DNA of 13,468 nt from Betaproteobacteria bacterium SG8_40 (GTDB taxonomy: Bacteria > Pseudomonadota > Gammaproteobacteria > Burkholderiales > Eutrophovitaceae): contig LJTS01000029.1 of NCBI GenBank assembly GCA_001304425.1, positions 1 through 13,468 on the forward strand. The letters run 5' to 3'. The notes beneath the pieces were generated by a model. The model was not told where the DNA came from, did no database searches, and saw only the letters and a program-made list of their open reading frames with translations. Shown here in pieces: positions 6,049 to 13,468 of this stretch. Both the position numbers and the translations under genes were made by a program. Within the stretch, counting starts at the first letter, position 1. The number at the start of each line of letters is the position of its first letter.

Positions 6049-7995
6049 ATGCAATTTCATCTTGATGGATACAAACCGGGCGATCCTTTCGTGAGCGATG
6101 CGTCCAGCCATGTCGGGCAACGCGCGCAAGACGAAGCGCTTCCCGGGCACGTGGATGTGCTGATTGTTGGCTGTGGTCCGGCCGGACTGACGCTGGCTGC
6201 CCAGCTGTCGGCCTTTCCGGATATCACCACGCGTATCGTCGAGCAGAAAAACGGGCCGCTGCGGCTTGGTCAGGCCGATGGCATCGCTTGCCGCACCATG
6301 GAAATGTTCGAGGCATTCAATTTCAACGAGCGCGTGCTGAAGGAAGCCTGCTGGATCAACGAAGTCACTTTCTGGAAGCCGGACGAGAAGCGGCCGGAAA
6401 ACATACGTCGTCACGGCCGGGTGCGCGATGTCGAGGACGGCCTGTCGGAGTTTCCGCACGTCGTCCTGAACCAGGCACGCGTGCATGATTTTTATCTCGA
6501 GTTGATGCGCAATTCGCCAAACGGGCTGGAACCGGATTATTCGCGCCGGCTGCTGGACCTGAAGATCGACCAGAGCGACGACGCCGACTACCCGGTTACT
6601 GTCAGGTTGCTGCGAACCGATGCGCAGCACGAGAACGCGGTGGAGATCGTCAAGGCGCGCTACGTCGTTGGCTGCGACGGAGCACACAGCGCGGTGCGCA
6701 AAGCCATCGGCAGGAAACAGGCGGGGGATTCCGCCAATCAGGCCTGGGGCGTGATGGATGTTCTGGCCGTTACCGACTTTCCGGACATACGCCTCAAGGC
6801 GGTCATCCATTCCGCCAAAGATGGCAACGCACTGATCATTCCCCGTGAAGGCGGCTATCTGGTGCGCATTTACGTGGAGTTGGACAAACTCAACGCTAAC
6901 GAGCGGGTCAGCAGCCGCAATATCACCTGCGAGCAGGTCATCGCGGCGGCGCAACGCATTCTGCATCCGTACACGCTGGACGTGAAACAGGTTCCCTGGT
7001 GGTCGGTATACGAAATCGGTCAGCGCATTTGTGACAGGTTCGATGATGTTCCCGAACAAGCAGCGGGTGTGCGTACGCCGCGCGTGTTCATCGCCGGCGA
7101 TGCCTGCCATACCCATAGCCCGAAGGCCGGGCAGGGTATGAATTTTTCCATGCAGGACAGTTTCAACCTCGGCTGGAAGCTCGCTTCGGTATTGCGCAGA
7201 CAATGCGCGCCGGCGCTTTTGCATACCTACTCGGCGGAGCGCCAACGTGTTTCCCAGGAACTGATCGACTTCGATCGCGAGTTCGCCCGGATGTTCAGCG
7301 ATCGTCCCGCGCTGGACGCTGATACGAATATGAATCACGCCGACGGAATCGATCCGAAAGCGTTCCAGGCATATTTCGTCCGGCACGGACGGTTCACCGC
7401 GGGCGTCGGAACGCATTACCGGGCTTCCGTCATTTGCGGCGAATCAGACTATCAACGCCTGGCCACGGGCTTTACGATCGGCATGCGCTTTCATTCCGCA
7501 CCGGTGATCCGTTTGGCGGACGCCATGCGGGTGCACCTTGGTCACGCCGGGAAGGCGGACGGACGTTGGCGCCTGTATGCCTTTGCTGGGGCCGGTGACC
7601 CGCTGTCTGCGACCTCGGGAATCCGCTTGCTGTGCGACTTCCTCGTCCGGTCGCCGGACTCGCCGGTGCGCCGGTTCACGCCGGCGGGTCTGGATATCGA
7701 CTCGGTCTTCGACGTGCGCGCGATATTCCAGCAGGGACACCGGACGCTTGCGCTTGAGAAACTTCCCGAACTGCTGCTGCCGTCCAAAGGACGCTACGGA
7801 TTGCGTGATTACGAGAAAGCATTCTGTGCGGACCTGGACAATGGCGAGGATATCTTCGAACTGCGCGGCATCGATCGGGCAGAAGGTTGCATGGTGCTGG
7901 TACGCCCCGACCAGTACGTCGCCCATGTGCTGCCCCTGCGCGCGCACCAGGCGCTTTCGGATTTTTTCTCCGCTTTCATGTTGCCGCGTTCGTAA
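6049..7995 (+). CDS. mobA: 3-hydroxybenzoate 4-monooxygenase, MobA-type FAD hydroxylase (648 aa)
   Basis: This is a class A flavoprotein monooxygenase of the phenol-hydroxylase branch, predicted to use NADPH and O2 to convert 3-hydroxybenzoate to protocatechuate. FAD-binding motifs are GCGPAG (41-46), the DG motif YVVGCDGAHSAV (205-216) and the GD motif FIAGDACHTHSP (347-358). The C-terminal thioredoxin-like domain of this branch follows (about 440-648) and keeps FTAGVGTHY and KADGRWRLYAFAG. The whole chain, including the N-terminal MQFHLDGYKPGDP and NQAWGVMDVLAVTDFPD, strongly resembles Comamonas MobA (about 640 aa) as I recall it, so the start at 6049 is right despite a poor ribosome site. 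A 12-codon open frame (6027-6065) overlaps the start. It probably shares an operon with the isomerase upstream. The gene converges with the oxidoreductase at 8094. A closely related 3-hydroxybenzoate analogue as substrate is not excluded. Confidence 0.9.
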   Translation: MQFHLDGYKPGDPFVSDASSHVGQRAQDEALPGHVDVLIVGCGPAGLTLAAQLSAFPDITTRIVEQKNGPLRLGQADGIACRTMEMFEAFNFNERVLKEACWINEVTFWKPDEKRPENIRRHGRVRDVEDGLSEFPHVVLNQARVHDFYLELMRNSPNGLEPDYSRRLLDLKIDQSDDADYPVTVRLLRTDAQHENAVEIVKARYVVGCDGAHSAVRKAIGRKQAGDSANQAWGVMDVLAVTDFPDIRLKAVIHSAKDGNALIIPREGGYLVRIYVELDKLNANERVSSRNITCEQVIAAAQRILHPYTLDVKQVPWWSVYEIGQRICDRFDDVPEQAAGVRTPRVFIAGDACHTHSPKAGQGMNFSMQDSFNLGWKLASVLRRQCAPALLHTYSAERQRVSQELIDFDREFARMFSDRPALDADTNMNHADGIDPKAFQAYFVRHGRFTAGVGTHYRASVICGESDYQRLATGFTIGMRFHSAPVIRLADAMRVHLGHAGKADGRWRLYAFAGAGDPLSATSGIRLLCDFLVRSPDSPVRRFTPAGLDIDSVFDVRAIFQQGHRTLALEKLPELLLPSKGRYGLRDYEKAFCADLDNGEDIFELRGIDRAEGCMVLVRPDQYVAHVLPLRAHQALSDFFSAFMLPRS

Positions 7996-8093
7996 CGGGC
8001 GAATTCAGGCACCGCGCCGGGATGCCCTTCGTTTACGCGTTTCGTGAGCGCGCGAACACTCACACGGAATCGTGCGTTAAGGAAAGCCGCAAG

Positions 8094-9275
8094 CTAAAGC
8101 AGGGTGACCGGTTCTTCCTTGCCACGGTTGGCCGCTGAAACATAACCGCTGTAGATCGTCGAGATACAGTCGGCCGCCAGTTGGCTGTCGCTTTCCACGT
8201 CGTCTCCATGGGCCACGGTGCGGTAGAACGCTTCGATCTCCTGGGGAAAGCCGTGCGAGAAATCCTCGTCGGGTGCGGTCATGGCCCAGCCCTGTTTGGT
8301 GCCGATCTTCTCCACTACGTAGATGTCGTCGAACTGGCTCTCCACCGGATTGTAGGTTTGCATCTGGTTCGACGGATTGAGATTGCAGATTGCGCGGTGA
8401 TTGCCGGCACAGACCTCCAGCCAGTTGTGGACGCCGCCAAGAACGACCTCCGATGCGAACACCGTTGCGATGGTTCCGTCCTCGAAGGTGACGTGGATCA
8501 TCGCGAAATCCTCGATATCGTTGTAGTCGGCACGAAGATGTCCGGTATCGACGAAGCCAGGCAGCTGGGTCAGCGTGTGAGCGCGCGCGGTCACGCTCGC
8601 CGGCCGGATCGGTTTCCCGAAGCGCGCCCGGCCTTCGACTTTCTTCAGGTACAGCGCGGCCGTCAGCGGATGGCAACCCTTGCCGATCATCGAGCCGCCG
8701 CCCGCCAGGCGCCAATGGCCGTAGCTTGGCGCGTGCGAGCCCGAATGGGCTTCCTCGCCATGCATCCAGAGGATCTGCCCACCGGTCTTTTCCAGAATCT
8801 CCCGTTCTTTCTGGATTGTCGGGGCGTAAACCCAGTTCTCTGCATAAAGTATCCGCGCTTTCGAGCGGCTTTCCGCCTCGCGCATGCGCCTGATGCTGTC
8901 CAGCGCGCCGTCCCTGGCTTCGGTCATGGAGGCATTGCGGCCGTCAAAATCTTCGGCTCCGCCGCCGAAGTATCCTGTCAGCGGCTTTTCCACGATCGGA
9001 TACACGCCACGCGACAAGGCCTTTATCGCGACATCTTCGTGCAGCGCCGGGGGGACGCAGACGTGCAGCACATCGACGCCGTCCAGCAGCGCATCAATGT
9101 TGCCGAACGCCTCGATCGCGTGCTTGTCGGCAAAGGCACGCGTGCTTGCATCGGTTCTCGCGTGTACACCGACGACGTCGACATTGGCGCAGACGACCCG
9201 CTGGACCGCCTCGAAATGAAAACGTGCGGAGAATCCGGCGCCGATGATTCCCGTGCGCAGCTTTGGTTTTTTCAT
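8094..9275 (-). CDS. Gfo/Idh/MocA-family NAD(P)-dependent oxidoreductase (393 aa)
   Basis: The protein has a Rossmann N-terminus TGIIGAGFSARFHF, with the dinucleotide glycines at 12 and 14. The EKP motif (96-98, in PIVEKPLTG) is diagnostic of this family. The GGGSMIGKGCHPL segment (192-204) provides a likely catalytic H202. The usual Asp of the DxGxH motif is replaced by Lys, as happens in some subfamilies. A Gly/Asp-rich insertion (101-120) follows the EKP motif. The length of 393 aa is longer than LigC (about 315). The ATG at 9275 is chosen for the GGGGA ribosome site eight bases upstream and for its position at the Rossmann strand; the frame is open further to 9443 without support. It stands alone on this strand, converging on mobA and divergent from the ABC operon. 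A dehydrogenase step on a sugar-like or hemiacetal intermediate is inferred, LigC being a family precedent. Confidence 0.85.
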   Translation of the reverse strand: MKKPKLRTGIIGAGFSARFHFEAVQRVVCANVDVVGVHARTDASTRAFADKHAIEAFGNIDALLDGVDVLHVCVPPALHEDVAIKALSRGVYPIVEKPLTGYFGGGAEDFDGRNASMTEARDGALDSIRRMREAESRSKARILYAENWVYAPTIQKEREILEKTGGQILWMHGEEAHSGSHAPSYGHWRLAGGGSMIGKGCHPLTAALYLKKVEGRARFGKPIRPASVTARAHTLTQLPGFVDTGHLRADYNDIEDFAMIHVTFEDGTIATVFASEVVLGGVHNWLEVCAGNHRAICNLNPSNQMQTYNPVESQFDDIYVVEKIGTKQGWAMTAPDEDFSHGFPQEIEAFYRTVAHGDDVESDSQLAADCISTIYSGYVSAANRGKEEPVTLL

Positions 9276-9390
9276 GATCCGAGTCCCCTTTTCAATGATC
9301 GTGTCGCCGATGGCCCGGCCATTCGCCGGATTGGCCGGTGTCAGCACAGCGAGACCCGGGCGTCGAAGTCCCTCCGTGCCGGGCAAGCAT

Positions 9391-9405
9391 GACCGGGTGC
9401 CGGTC
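9391..9405. promoter_or_regulatory. Perfect 6-bp inverted repeat (operator candidate)
   Basis: GACCGG and CCGGTC face each other across GTG, about midway between the two divergent starts (9275 and 9557). Position and symmetry fit a dimeric repressor or activator site. With GC-rich sequence this is suggestive only. Confidence 0.35.
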
Positions 9406-9468
9406 CAATGGTAACTCCGCAGCCCATCGAAAACTTTCCGCATACAGTCCGGCCGGCTTGCCAGGTTC

Positions 9469-9503
9469 GGCCTGGTGAGGTGGAATGGGCCTGGTGGAGT
9501 GGA
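9469..9503 (+). repeat. Two imperfect 16-bp direct repeats, 19-bp period
   Basis: GGCCTGGTGAGGTGGA (9469-9484) is followed by GGCCTGGTGGAGTGGA (9488-9503). They differ at two adjacent positions (9478-9479 against 9497-9498). They lie 53 bp upstream of the binding-protein ATG. Tandem half-sites near two helical turns apart can bind a regulator, but a chance duplication is equally possible. Confidence 0.4.
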
Positions 9504-9556
9504 GGCACCAACCGAGCAGGCGTGCCTTGCAATCGAAATGAACTCTGGAGAGGACG

Positions 9557-11137
9557 ATGAACAAGAAAGCGCTTTGCGTCATCCTGATGCTGTCGGCTTT
9601 GTTGGTTGGCGTGGCGGCGCAGGCGAAAACCTTCCGCTATTCGACATCGGGCGACATTCTGGGCCTGGATCCCTATACAAATAACGAAGGGCCCAACAAT
9701 GCGATGAAAGACAACCTCTATGAGGGACTGATTCACCGCTCCCATGACCTGTCGCTGCACCCGGCACTGGCCACCGACTGGAAGCAGACCGGCCCCCTGA
9801 CGTGGCGCTTCAATTTGCGCAAGGGCGTGAAATTCCACAACGGCAATGCATTCACGGCCGACGATGTACTTATCTCGCTCAAACGCATCCGCGAACCGAA
9901 CTCGAGCATGAAGTTCGCGGTTGCCTCCATCGACAAGATCGTCAGGATCGACGATCACACCATCGACATCGTTACCCGTTATCCCGACCCGACCCTGCTT
10001 CTCAACCTGCCCCTGTTCTGGATCATGGACAAGGAATGGCTGGAGGCAAACAAGGGAATGGACATCGAGGAAGGCGCTGTCGTCAGCACCTTCGTCAATT
10101 TGAACGTCAACGGAACCGGACCGTTCATGCTGGAGGAAAGGATTCCCGACACACGCACGGTGCTGGTGCCGAACCCGAACTGGTGGGGCAAGCCGCAGCA
10201 CAACCTGACCAGGGCCATATTTCAGCCCATCGGCAATGCATCCACGCGCGTCGCGGCACTGCTGTCGGGCGATATCGATCTCATGTATCCGGTGCCGTTG
10301 CAGGATATCGCGCGGCTGACAAGTGCGCCGGGACTGAAGGTCATGCAAGGGCCGGAACTGCGCGTTGTCTTTCTCGGCTTCGATCAACATCGCGACGAAC
10401 TGCTGGATATGCCGGGCAGCGGCAAGAATCCTTTCAAGGACGTTCGCGTGCGCAAGGCGTTTTATCAGGCAATAGACATCAATGCGATTAATCGTGTCGT
10501 CATGCGCAGGGCATCGAAGCCGACCGGTTCGATGATCGCCGAGGGGATCAACGGTTTCCAGCGCGGTATGACCAAACGTTATCCCTATGACCCGAAAGCG
10601 GCAAAGAAGCTGCTGTCCGAGGCCGGTTACCCGAATGGATTTCCGGTGACGCTCGATTGTCCGAACGACCGCTATGTCAACGACGAGGCCATTTGCCTGT
10701 CCATCATTCCGATGCTCAAGCGCATTGGCATCGACGTGAAGCTGAACGCTCAGACGAAGTCATTGCATTTCGAAAAAATCGGCCGCAAGCAGAACTACAA
10801 CACGAGCTTCTATATGCTGGGCTGGACGCCCGGGAGCTACGATGCGCACAATCCGTTGCTGCAACTGATGACGCTGGACGGCGAAGGCCAGGGCACCTGG
10901 AATGGCGGGCGTTACACCAATGCGCGTGTGGAAACGCTCACCGATCAGATCGCGGGCGAAATGGATACCGCCAAACGCAATGCGATGATCATGGAGGCGT
11001 TCACGATTCACCACAAGGACGTCGGTCACATTCCTCTGCATCAGCAGACCCTTGCCTGGGGCGTTGGCAAGCGGGTCAAGGAAGTAAAGCAACGGCCGCA
11101 GAACGACGTTGACCTTCGCTACGTCATAATGAAGTAG
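9557..11137 (+). CDS. ABC transporter periplasmic binding protein, family 5 (Opp/Dpp type), 526 aa
   Basis: This is the extracytoplasmic solute-binding protein of the uptake system encoded by the next three genes. Residues 1-23 form a Sec signal peptide (NKK, a hydrophobic core, AQA cleavage before KTFRYS). A lipobox cysteine is absent: the only early Cys is in the hydrophobic start, not at the cleavage site, so the protein is free in the periplasm. SBP_bac_5 landmarks include LYEGLIHRSHDLSLHPALA, TWRFNLRKGVKFHNGN followed by FTADDV, and the C-terminal DVGHIPLHQQ. Length is normal. GGAGAGGA before the ATG gives a good ribosome site. The family takes up peptides but also opines, nickel, glutathione and other compounds. 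The catabolic neighbours hint at an aromatic-linked or amide-containing substrate, which the sequence does not prove. Confidence 0.92.
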   Translation: MNKKALCVILMLSALLVGVAAQAKTFRYSTSGDILGLDPYTNNEGPNNAMKDNLYEGLIHRSHDLSLHPALATDWKQTGPLTWRFNLRKGVKFHNGNAFTADDVLISLKRIREPNSSMKFAVASIDKIVRIDDHTIDIVTRYPDPTLLLNLPLFWIMDKEWLEANKGMDIEEGAVVSTFVNLNVNGTGPFMLEERIPDTRTVLVPNPNWWGKPQHNLTRAIFQPIGNASTRVAALLSGDIDLMYPVPLQDIARLTSAPGLKVMQGPELRVVFLGFDQHRDELLDMPGSGKNPFKDVRVRKAFYQAIDINAINRVVMRRASKPTGSMIAEGINGFQRGMTKRYPYDPKAAKKLLSEAGYPNGFPVTLDCPNDRYVNDEAICLSIIPMLKRIGIDVKLNAQTKSLHFEKIGRKQNYNTSFYMLGWTPGSYDAHNPLLQLMTLDGEGQGTWNGGRYTNARVETLTDQIAGEMDTAKRNAMIMEAFTIHHKDVGHIPLHQQTLAWGVGKRVKEVKQRPQNDVDLRYVIMK

Positions 11138-11160
11138 TTCGAGCCACCAAACCACTGCGG

Positions 11161-11182
11161 CCCGGGTTCCATGTAATCCGGG
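11161..11182 (+). promoter_or_regulatory. Intercistronic hairpin between binding protein and permease genes
   Basis: CCCGGGTT (11161-11168) pairs with AATCCGGG (11175-11182), an 8-bp stem with one G-U pair, around the loop CCATGT. No U-tract follows, so it is not a classical terminator. In the 70-bp gap after a binding-protein gene such stems commonly protect the upstream mRNA or reduce read-through, which gives excess binding protein over permease. That role is inferred from known ABC operons. Confidence 0.5.
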
Positions 11183-11207
11183 GCGCGCCGTTTATCGACT
11201 GACATCG

Positions 11208-12191
11208 ATGCTTGCTTACATCGTTCGCCGGCTGCTGCAATCCATCCTCGTGTTGGTTGCCGTGGGCTTCATCGCCTTTTCCCTGTTCACCTTTGTCGGT
11301 GATCCGGTCAATAACATGGTCGGTGTCGAGGCTACCGATGCCGAGCGCGAGTGGGCAAGAAAGACGCTGGGGCTCGACGACCCGTTCCCGGTGCAGTTCG
11401 CACGGTTTGCCGCAAACGCCGTTCAGGGAGACTTCGGCCAGTCCTACCGTTTGTCGATCCCGGTCGTCGATGCCATCAGCGAGCGGTTGCCGGCAACACT
11501 GGAGCTGGTGTTCGTGGCTGCGGTAATGGCGCTCGTCATCGGCGTGCCGCTGGGTGTCTATACGGGCCTGCACAGGGACGGTGCGATATCCCGGATGCTC
11601 CTGACCGCCTCGCTGGTCGGGATTTCGCTGCCGACATTCCTGATCGGTATCCTGCTGATACTGGTTTTTTCCGTTTGGCTCGGATGGTTGCCGTCGTTCG
11701 GGCGTGGCGCGACGGTCGATCTGTGGGGCTGGGAAAGCAACCTGGTTTCGTGGGAAGGGTTCAGGTCCATCATTCTCCCGGCGCTGACGCTGTGCCTTTT
11801 CCAGTTGACGCTGCTCATGCGCCTGGTGCGTGCCGAGATGCTGGAGGTCCTGCGCACCGACTACATCAAGTTCGCGCGGGCACGCGGGCTGACCAACCGT
11901 GCCGTCAATTTCGGACACGCGCTCAAGAATACCCTGGTGCCTGTGATTACCATTACCGGTCTGCAAATCGGTTCGTTGATCGCGTTTGCGATCATCACCG
12001 AAACCGTCTTCCAGTGGCCGGGCATGGGCTTGCTGTTCCTGCAGGCGATCCAGTTCGTCGATATTCCCGTGATGGCAGCGTACCTGTGCCTGGTGGCGCT
12101 CATCTTTGTCGTCATCAATCTGATCGTTGATCTGCTTTATTACGCGATCGATCCGCGGCTGCGCCTTGACGGTGCAGGCCATGCGCACTGA
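11208..12191 (+). CDS. ABC transporter permease, DppB type (327 aa)
   Basis: This is an inner-membrane permease with the classic N-terminus MLAYIVRRLLQSILVLVAVGF. About six membrane helices lie near 9-30, 99-119, 132-157, 188-206, 246-266 and 288-312. The cytoplasmic EAA-type coupling loop reads YIKFARARGLTNRAVNFGHA (219-238) and is followed by LKNTLVPVIT. The C-terminal segment TETVFQWPGMGLLFLQAI is diagnostic of the DppB/OppB group. It pairs with the DppC-type subunit downstream, whose frame it nearly touches. There is no obvious Shine-Dalgarno before the ATG, so the family N-terminus rather than the ribosome site supports this start. Translation may be lower than that of the binding protein. 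Confidence 0.92.
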   Translation: MLAYIVRRLLQSILVLVAVGFIAFSLFTFVGDPVNNMVGVEATDAEREWARKTLGLDDPFPVQFARFAANAVQGDFGQSYRLSIPVVDAISERLPATLELVFVAAVMALVIGVPLGVYTGLHRDGAISRMLLTASLVGISLPTFLIGILLILVFSVWLGWLPSFGRGATVDLWGWESNLVSWEGFRSIILPALTLCLFQLTLLMRLVRAEMLEVLRTDYIKFARARGLTNRAVNFGHALKNTLVPVITITGLQIGSLIAFAIITETVFQWPGMGLLFLQAIQFVDIPVMAAYLCLVALIFVVINLIVDLLYYAIDPRLRLDGAGHAH

Positions 12192-12213
12192 GGACGCGGG
12201 GAGGGCGACGGTG

Positions 12214-13167
12214 ATGGGTACAGAGCGAACAGGCAACACCTGGGTCTGGCGGCTGCGCGATAGCGTGCACCGTTTTTTTGACAGCGATGTCTTCTACAGT
12301 TTTCGCCGTTCACCCGTCAACGTAGTTGCCTTCCTGGTGACGGTGGTTTTCTTTGTCGGCGCGTTCGCCGCACCTGTGCTGGCGCCATTCAATACGAACG
12401 ATGTGGCGACGCTCGATCTGATGGACGCGTTTCATCCGCCGGCCTGGATGGAGGGCGGCAGCAGCGAGCACCTTCTCGGTACGGATGACCAGGGCCGTGA
12501 TGTGCTCTCGGCGATCATGTTCGGCACCCAGGTATCGCTGATTGTCGGTTTCATGAGCGTGATCTTCTCGGTCGTGCTCGGCGTCGGTCTCGGATTGATC
12601 AGCGGTTATGTGGGCGGGCGTACCGATCACATCATCATGCGCCTGGCCGACGTGCAACTCAGCTTTCCGGCGGTGCTGGTGGCGTTGCTCCTGTTCGGAT
12701 TCGCCAAGGCCGTATTGCCGCGCGAGCTTCAGGAAGACGTAGCGATCTACGTGCTCATTGTCGCCATCGGGCTGTCGAACTGGGTGCAGTTCGCACGTAC
12801 GGTGCGCGGCTCGACCATGGTCGAGAAAAACAAGGAGTACGTCCAGGCCGCGCGCGTCATTGGCCGCGCCCCGGTCGCGATCATGGTGCGGCACGTCTTG
12901 CCCAATGTCATGGGCCCGGTGCTGGTCATTGCCACCATCAGTCTGGCGCTGGCGATTATCACCGAAGCAACCCTGTCGTTTCTGGGTGTGGGTGTGCCGC
13001 CCACACAGCCTTCCCTCGGCACCCTGATTCGATTTGGCAACAATTTCCTGTTCTCCGGCGAATGGTGGATGACTATTTTTCCCGGCCTCGCGCTGGTCAT
13101 GCTGGCGCTGGCGGTTAATTTGCTCGGTGACTGGATGCGCGACGCGCTCAATCCGAAGTTGCGTTGA
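12214..13167 (+). CDS. ABC transporter permease, DppC type (317 aa)
   Basis: This is the second permease subunit. The N-terminal cytoplasmic FYSFRRSPVNVVAF leads into the first helix (about 36-57). Family signatures are HLLGTDDQGRDVLS (87-100), the EAA loop EYVQAARVIGRAP (208-220) with RHVLPNV (226-232), and EATLSFLGVGVPPTQPSLG (251-269). The C-terminus NLLGDWMRDALNPKLR is standard. I chose ATG 12214, with GGGAGGG at 12199-12205, over GTG 12211 and over ATG 12181, which would overlap the previous gene by 11 bases with a poor ribosome site. The stop shares its last base with the ATG of the ATPase gene (TGATG), so the two are translationally coupled. Confidence 0.91.
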   Translation: MGTERTGNTWVWRLRDSVHRFFDSDVFYSFRRSPVNVVAFLVTVVFFVGAFAAPVLAPFNTNDVATLDLMDAFHPPAWMEGGSSEHLLGTDDQGRDVLSAIMFGTQVSLIVGFMSVIFSVVLGVGLGLISGYVGGRTDHIIMRLADVQLSFPAVLVALLLFGFAKAVLPRELQEDVAIYVLIVAIGLSNWVQFARTVRGSTMVEKNKEYVQAARVIGRAPVAIMVRHVLPNVMGPVLVIATISLALAIITEATLSFLGVGVPPTQPSLGTLIRFGNNFLFSGEWWMTIFPGLALVMLALAVNLLGDWMRDALNPKLR

Positions 13168-13468
13168 TGAGCGAAGCGAACAACAGGAAACCGTTACTGC
13201 GCGTGGAGAACCTTCGTGTGGAATTTCCGACACGGCGCGGAACGCTGGTTGCGGTCGATGATGTTTCGTTTCACATCGACGAGGGCGAAGTGCTGGGGGT
13301 GGTAGGGGAGTCGGGCGCCGGAAAATCATTGACTGGCGCGGCCATCATCGGCTTGCTCGAGCCGCCCGGACGCATTGCTGACGGCAGGATCGTTTTCGAT
13401 GGCAAGCGCATCGACGACATCGGCTACGAGAGAATGCGCCGTCTGCGCGGCGACCAGATTGCGATGAT
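13167..13468 (+). CDS. ABC transporter ATPase, DppD type (N-terminal part, cut by window end)
   Basis: The ATG overlaps the last base of the upstream permease stop. The 100 complete codons in the window read as a nucleotide-binding domain of the peptide/opine/nickel group. LLRVENLRVEFPTRRG is followed by VDDVSFHIDEGEVLGVVG and the Walker A motif GESGAGKS (residues 47-54). Next comes the DppD-specific stretch LLEPPGRIADGRIVFDGKRI. The Q-loop, signature motif and Walker B lie beyond the window. It should energise the DppB/DppC-type permeases; a DppF-type second ATPase is expected downstream. Confidence 0.92.
   Translation, partial: MSEANNRKPLLRVENLRVEFPTRRGTLVAVDDVSFHIDEGEVLGVVGESGAGKSLTGAAIIGLLEPPGRIADGRIVFDGKRIDDIGYERMRRLRGDQIAM

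Larger units (their letters stand above)
9276..9556. promoter_or_regulatory. Divergent promoter region, oxidoreductase / ABC operon
   Basis: This 281-bp gap must hold promoters for both the minus-strand oxidoreductase and the plus-strand ABC operon. I could not assign a convincing -35/-10 pair. Visible structure: a perfect inverted repeat GACCGG-GTG-CCGGTC (9391-9405); an inverted repeat CCAGG-TTCGG-CCTGG (9461-9475); and a pair of direct repeats starting GGCCTGGTG (9469-9484 and 9488-9503, 19-bp period). The conserved 32-bp element of the other two operons is not present here. Confidence 0.45.

Noticed and set aside
5827..7416. Long open frame (529 codons) on the minus strand across mobA
   Set aside because: It lies antisense to a clearly recognised enzyme, which explains it as a codon-bias shadow. 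It has no recognisable domain.
7996..8093. Bidirectional terminator between mobA and the oxidoreductase
   Set aside because: I found no stem longer than five pairs and no T-run on either strand in this 98-bp convergent gap.
8181..9392. 403-codon plus-strand open frame across the oxidoreductase
   Set aside because: It is antisense to a gene with Rossmann and EKP motifs and shows no family features of its own.
9276..9443. 56-codon upstream extension of the oxidoreductase
   Set aside because: The GGGGA site and the Rossmann strand both point to ATG 9275; the extension has no family resemblance.
11124..12239. 371-codon minus-strand open frame across the DppB-type permease
   Set aside because: The translation is rich in Gln, Arg, His and Asp, the usual antisense image of a membrane protein gene. 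No domain is visible.
1..13468. tRNA, rRNA, CRISPR array or prophage
   Set aside because: No cloverleaf-like or rRNA segments, no regularly spaced repeats, and no phage or transposase genes were seen.

Overview
The window looks like a high-GC betaproteobacterial chromosome segment, most likely Burkholderiales. That rests on the base composition and on the close resemblance of the encoded 3-hydroxybenzoate 4-monooxygenase to the MobA protein I recall from Comamonas testosteroni. Most of the window is an aromatic-catabolism locus, interrupted by one unrelated ion-pump gene.

Layout. Bases 1-179 (-) are the first 59 codons of an MBL-fold hydrolase. A divergent intergenic region with two dyad symmetries follows, then a 63-residue exported protein of unknown function (407-598, +) closed by a textbook terminator (708-739). 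On the minus strand lies a tightly packed pair: a small KdgF-like cupin (1659-2033) followed by a LigI-like amidohydrolase that starts at TTG (779-1645). Further upstream on the same strand is a complete P2A-type cation ATPase (2265-4994). On the plus strand come a DsbA/kappa-GST-like isomerase (5315-5956) and the MobA-type monooxygenase (6049-7995). A Gfo/Idh/MocA oxidoreductase (8094-9275, -) converges on mobA. It diverges from an Opp/Dpp-type ABC uptake operon: binding protein 9557-11137, permeases 11208-12191 and 12214-13167, and an ATPase from 13167 that the window end cuts off.

How the genes may work together (inference). The ABC system would import a substrate. MobA would hydroxylate a 3-hydroxybenzoate-type ring to a protocatechuate-type diol. 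The isomerase, cupin, Gfo/Idh dehydrogenase and LigI-like hydrolase could act on ring-cleavage products, by analogy with the protocatechuate 4,5-cleavage route, in which LigC is a Gfo/Idh enzyme and LigI an amidohydrolase. No ring-cleavage dioxygenase and no transcription regulator are in the window, so the pathway is incomplete here.

The most notable signal is non-coding. A 32-bp element (2086-2117 and 5227-5258, 27 of 32 bases identical, same orientation) flanks the P-type ATPase. It lies 52 bp from the cupin start and 56 bp from the isomerase start. The simplest reading is a shared operator of two catabolic operons that were once divergent, now separated by the ATPase gene.
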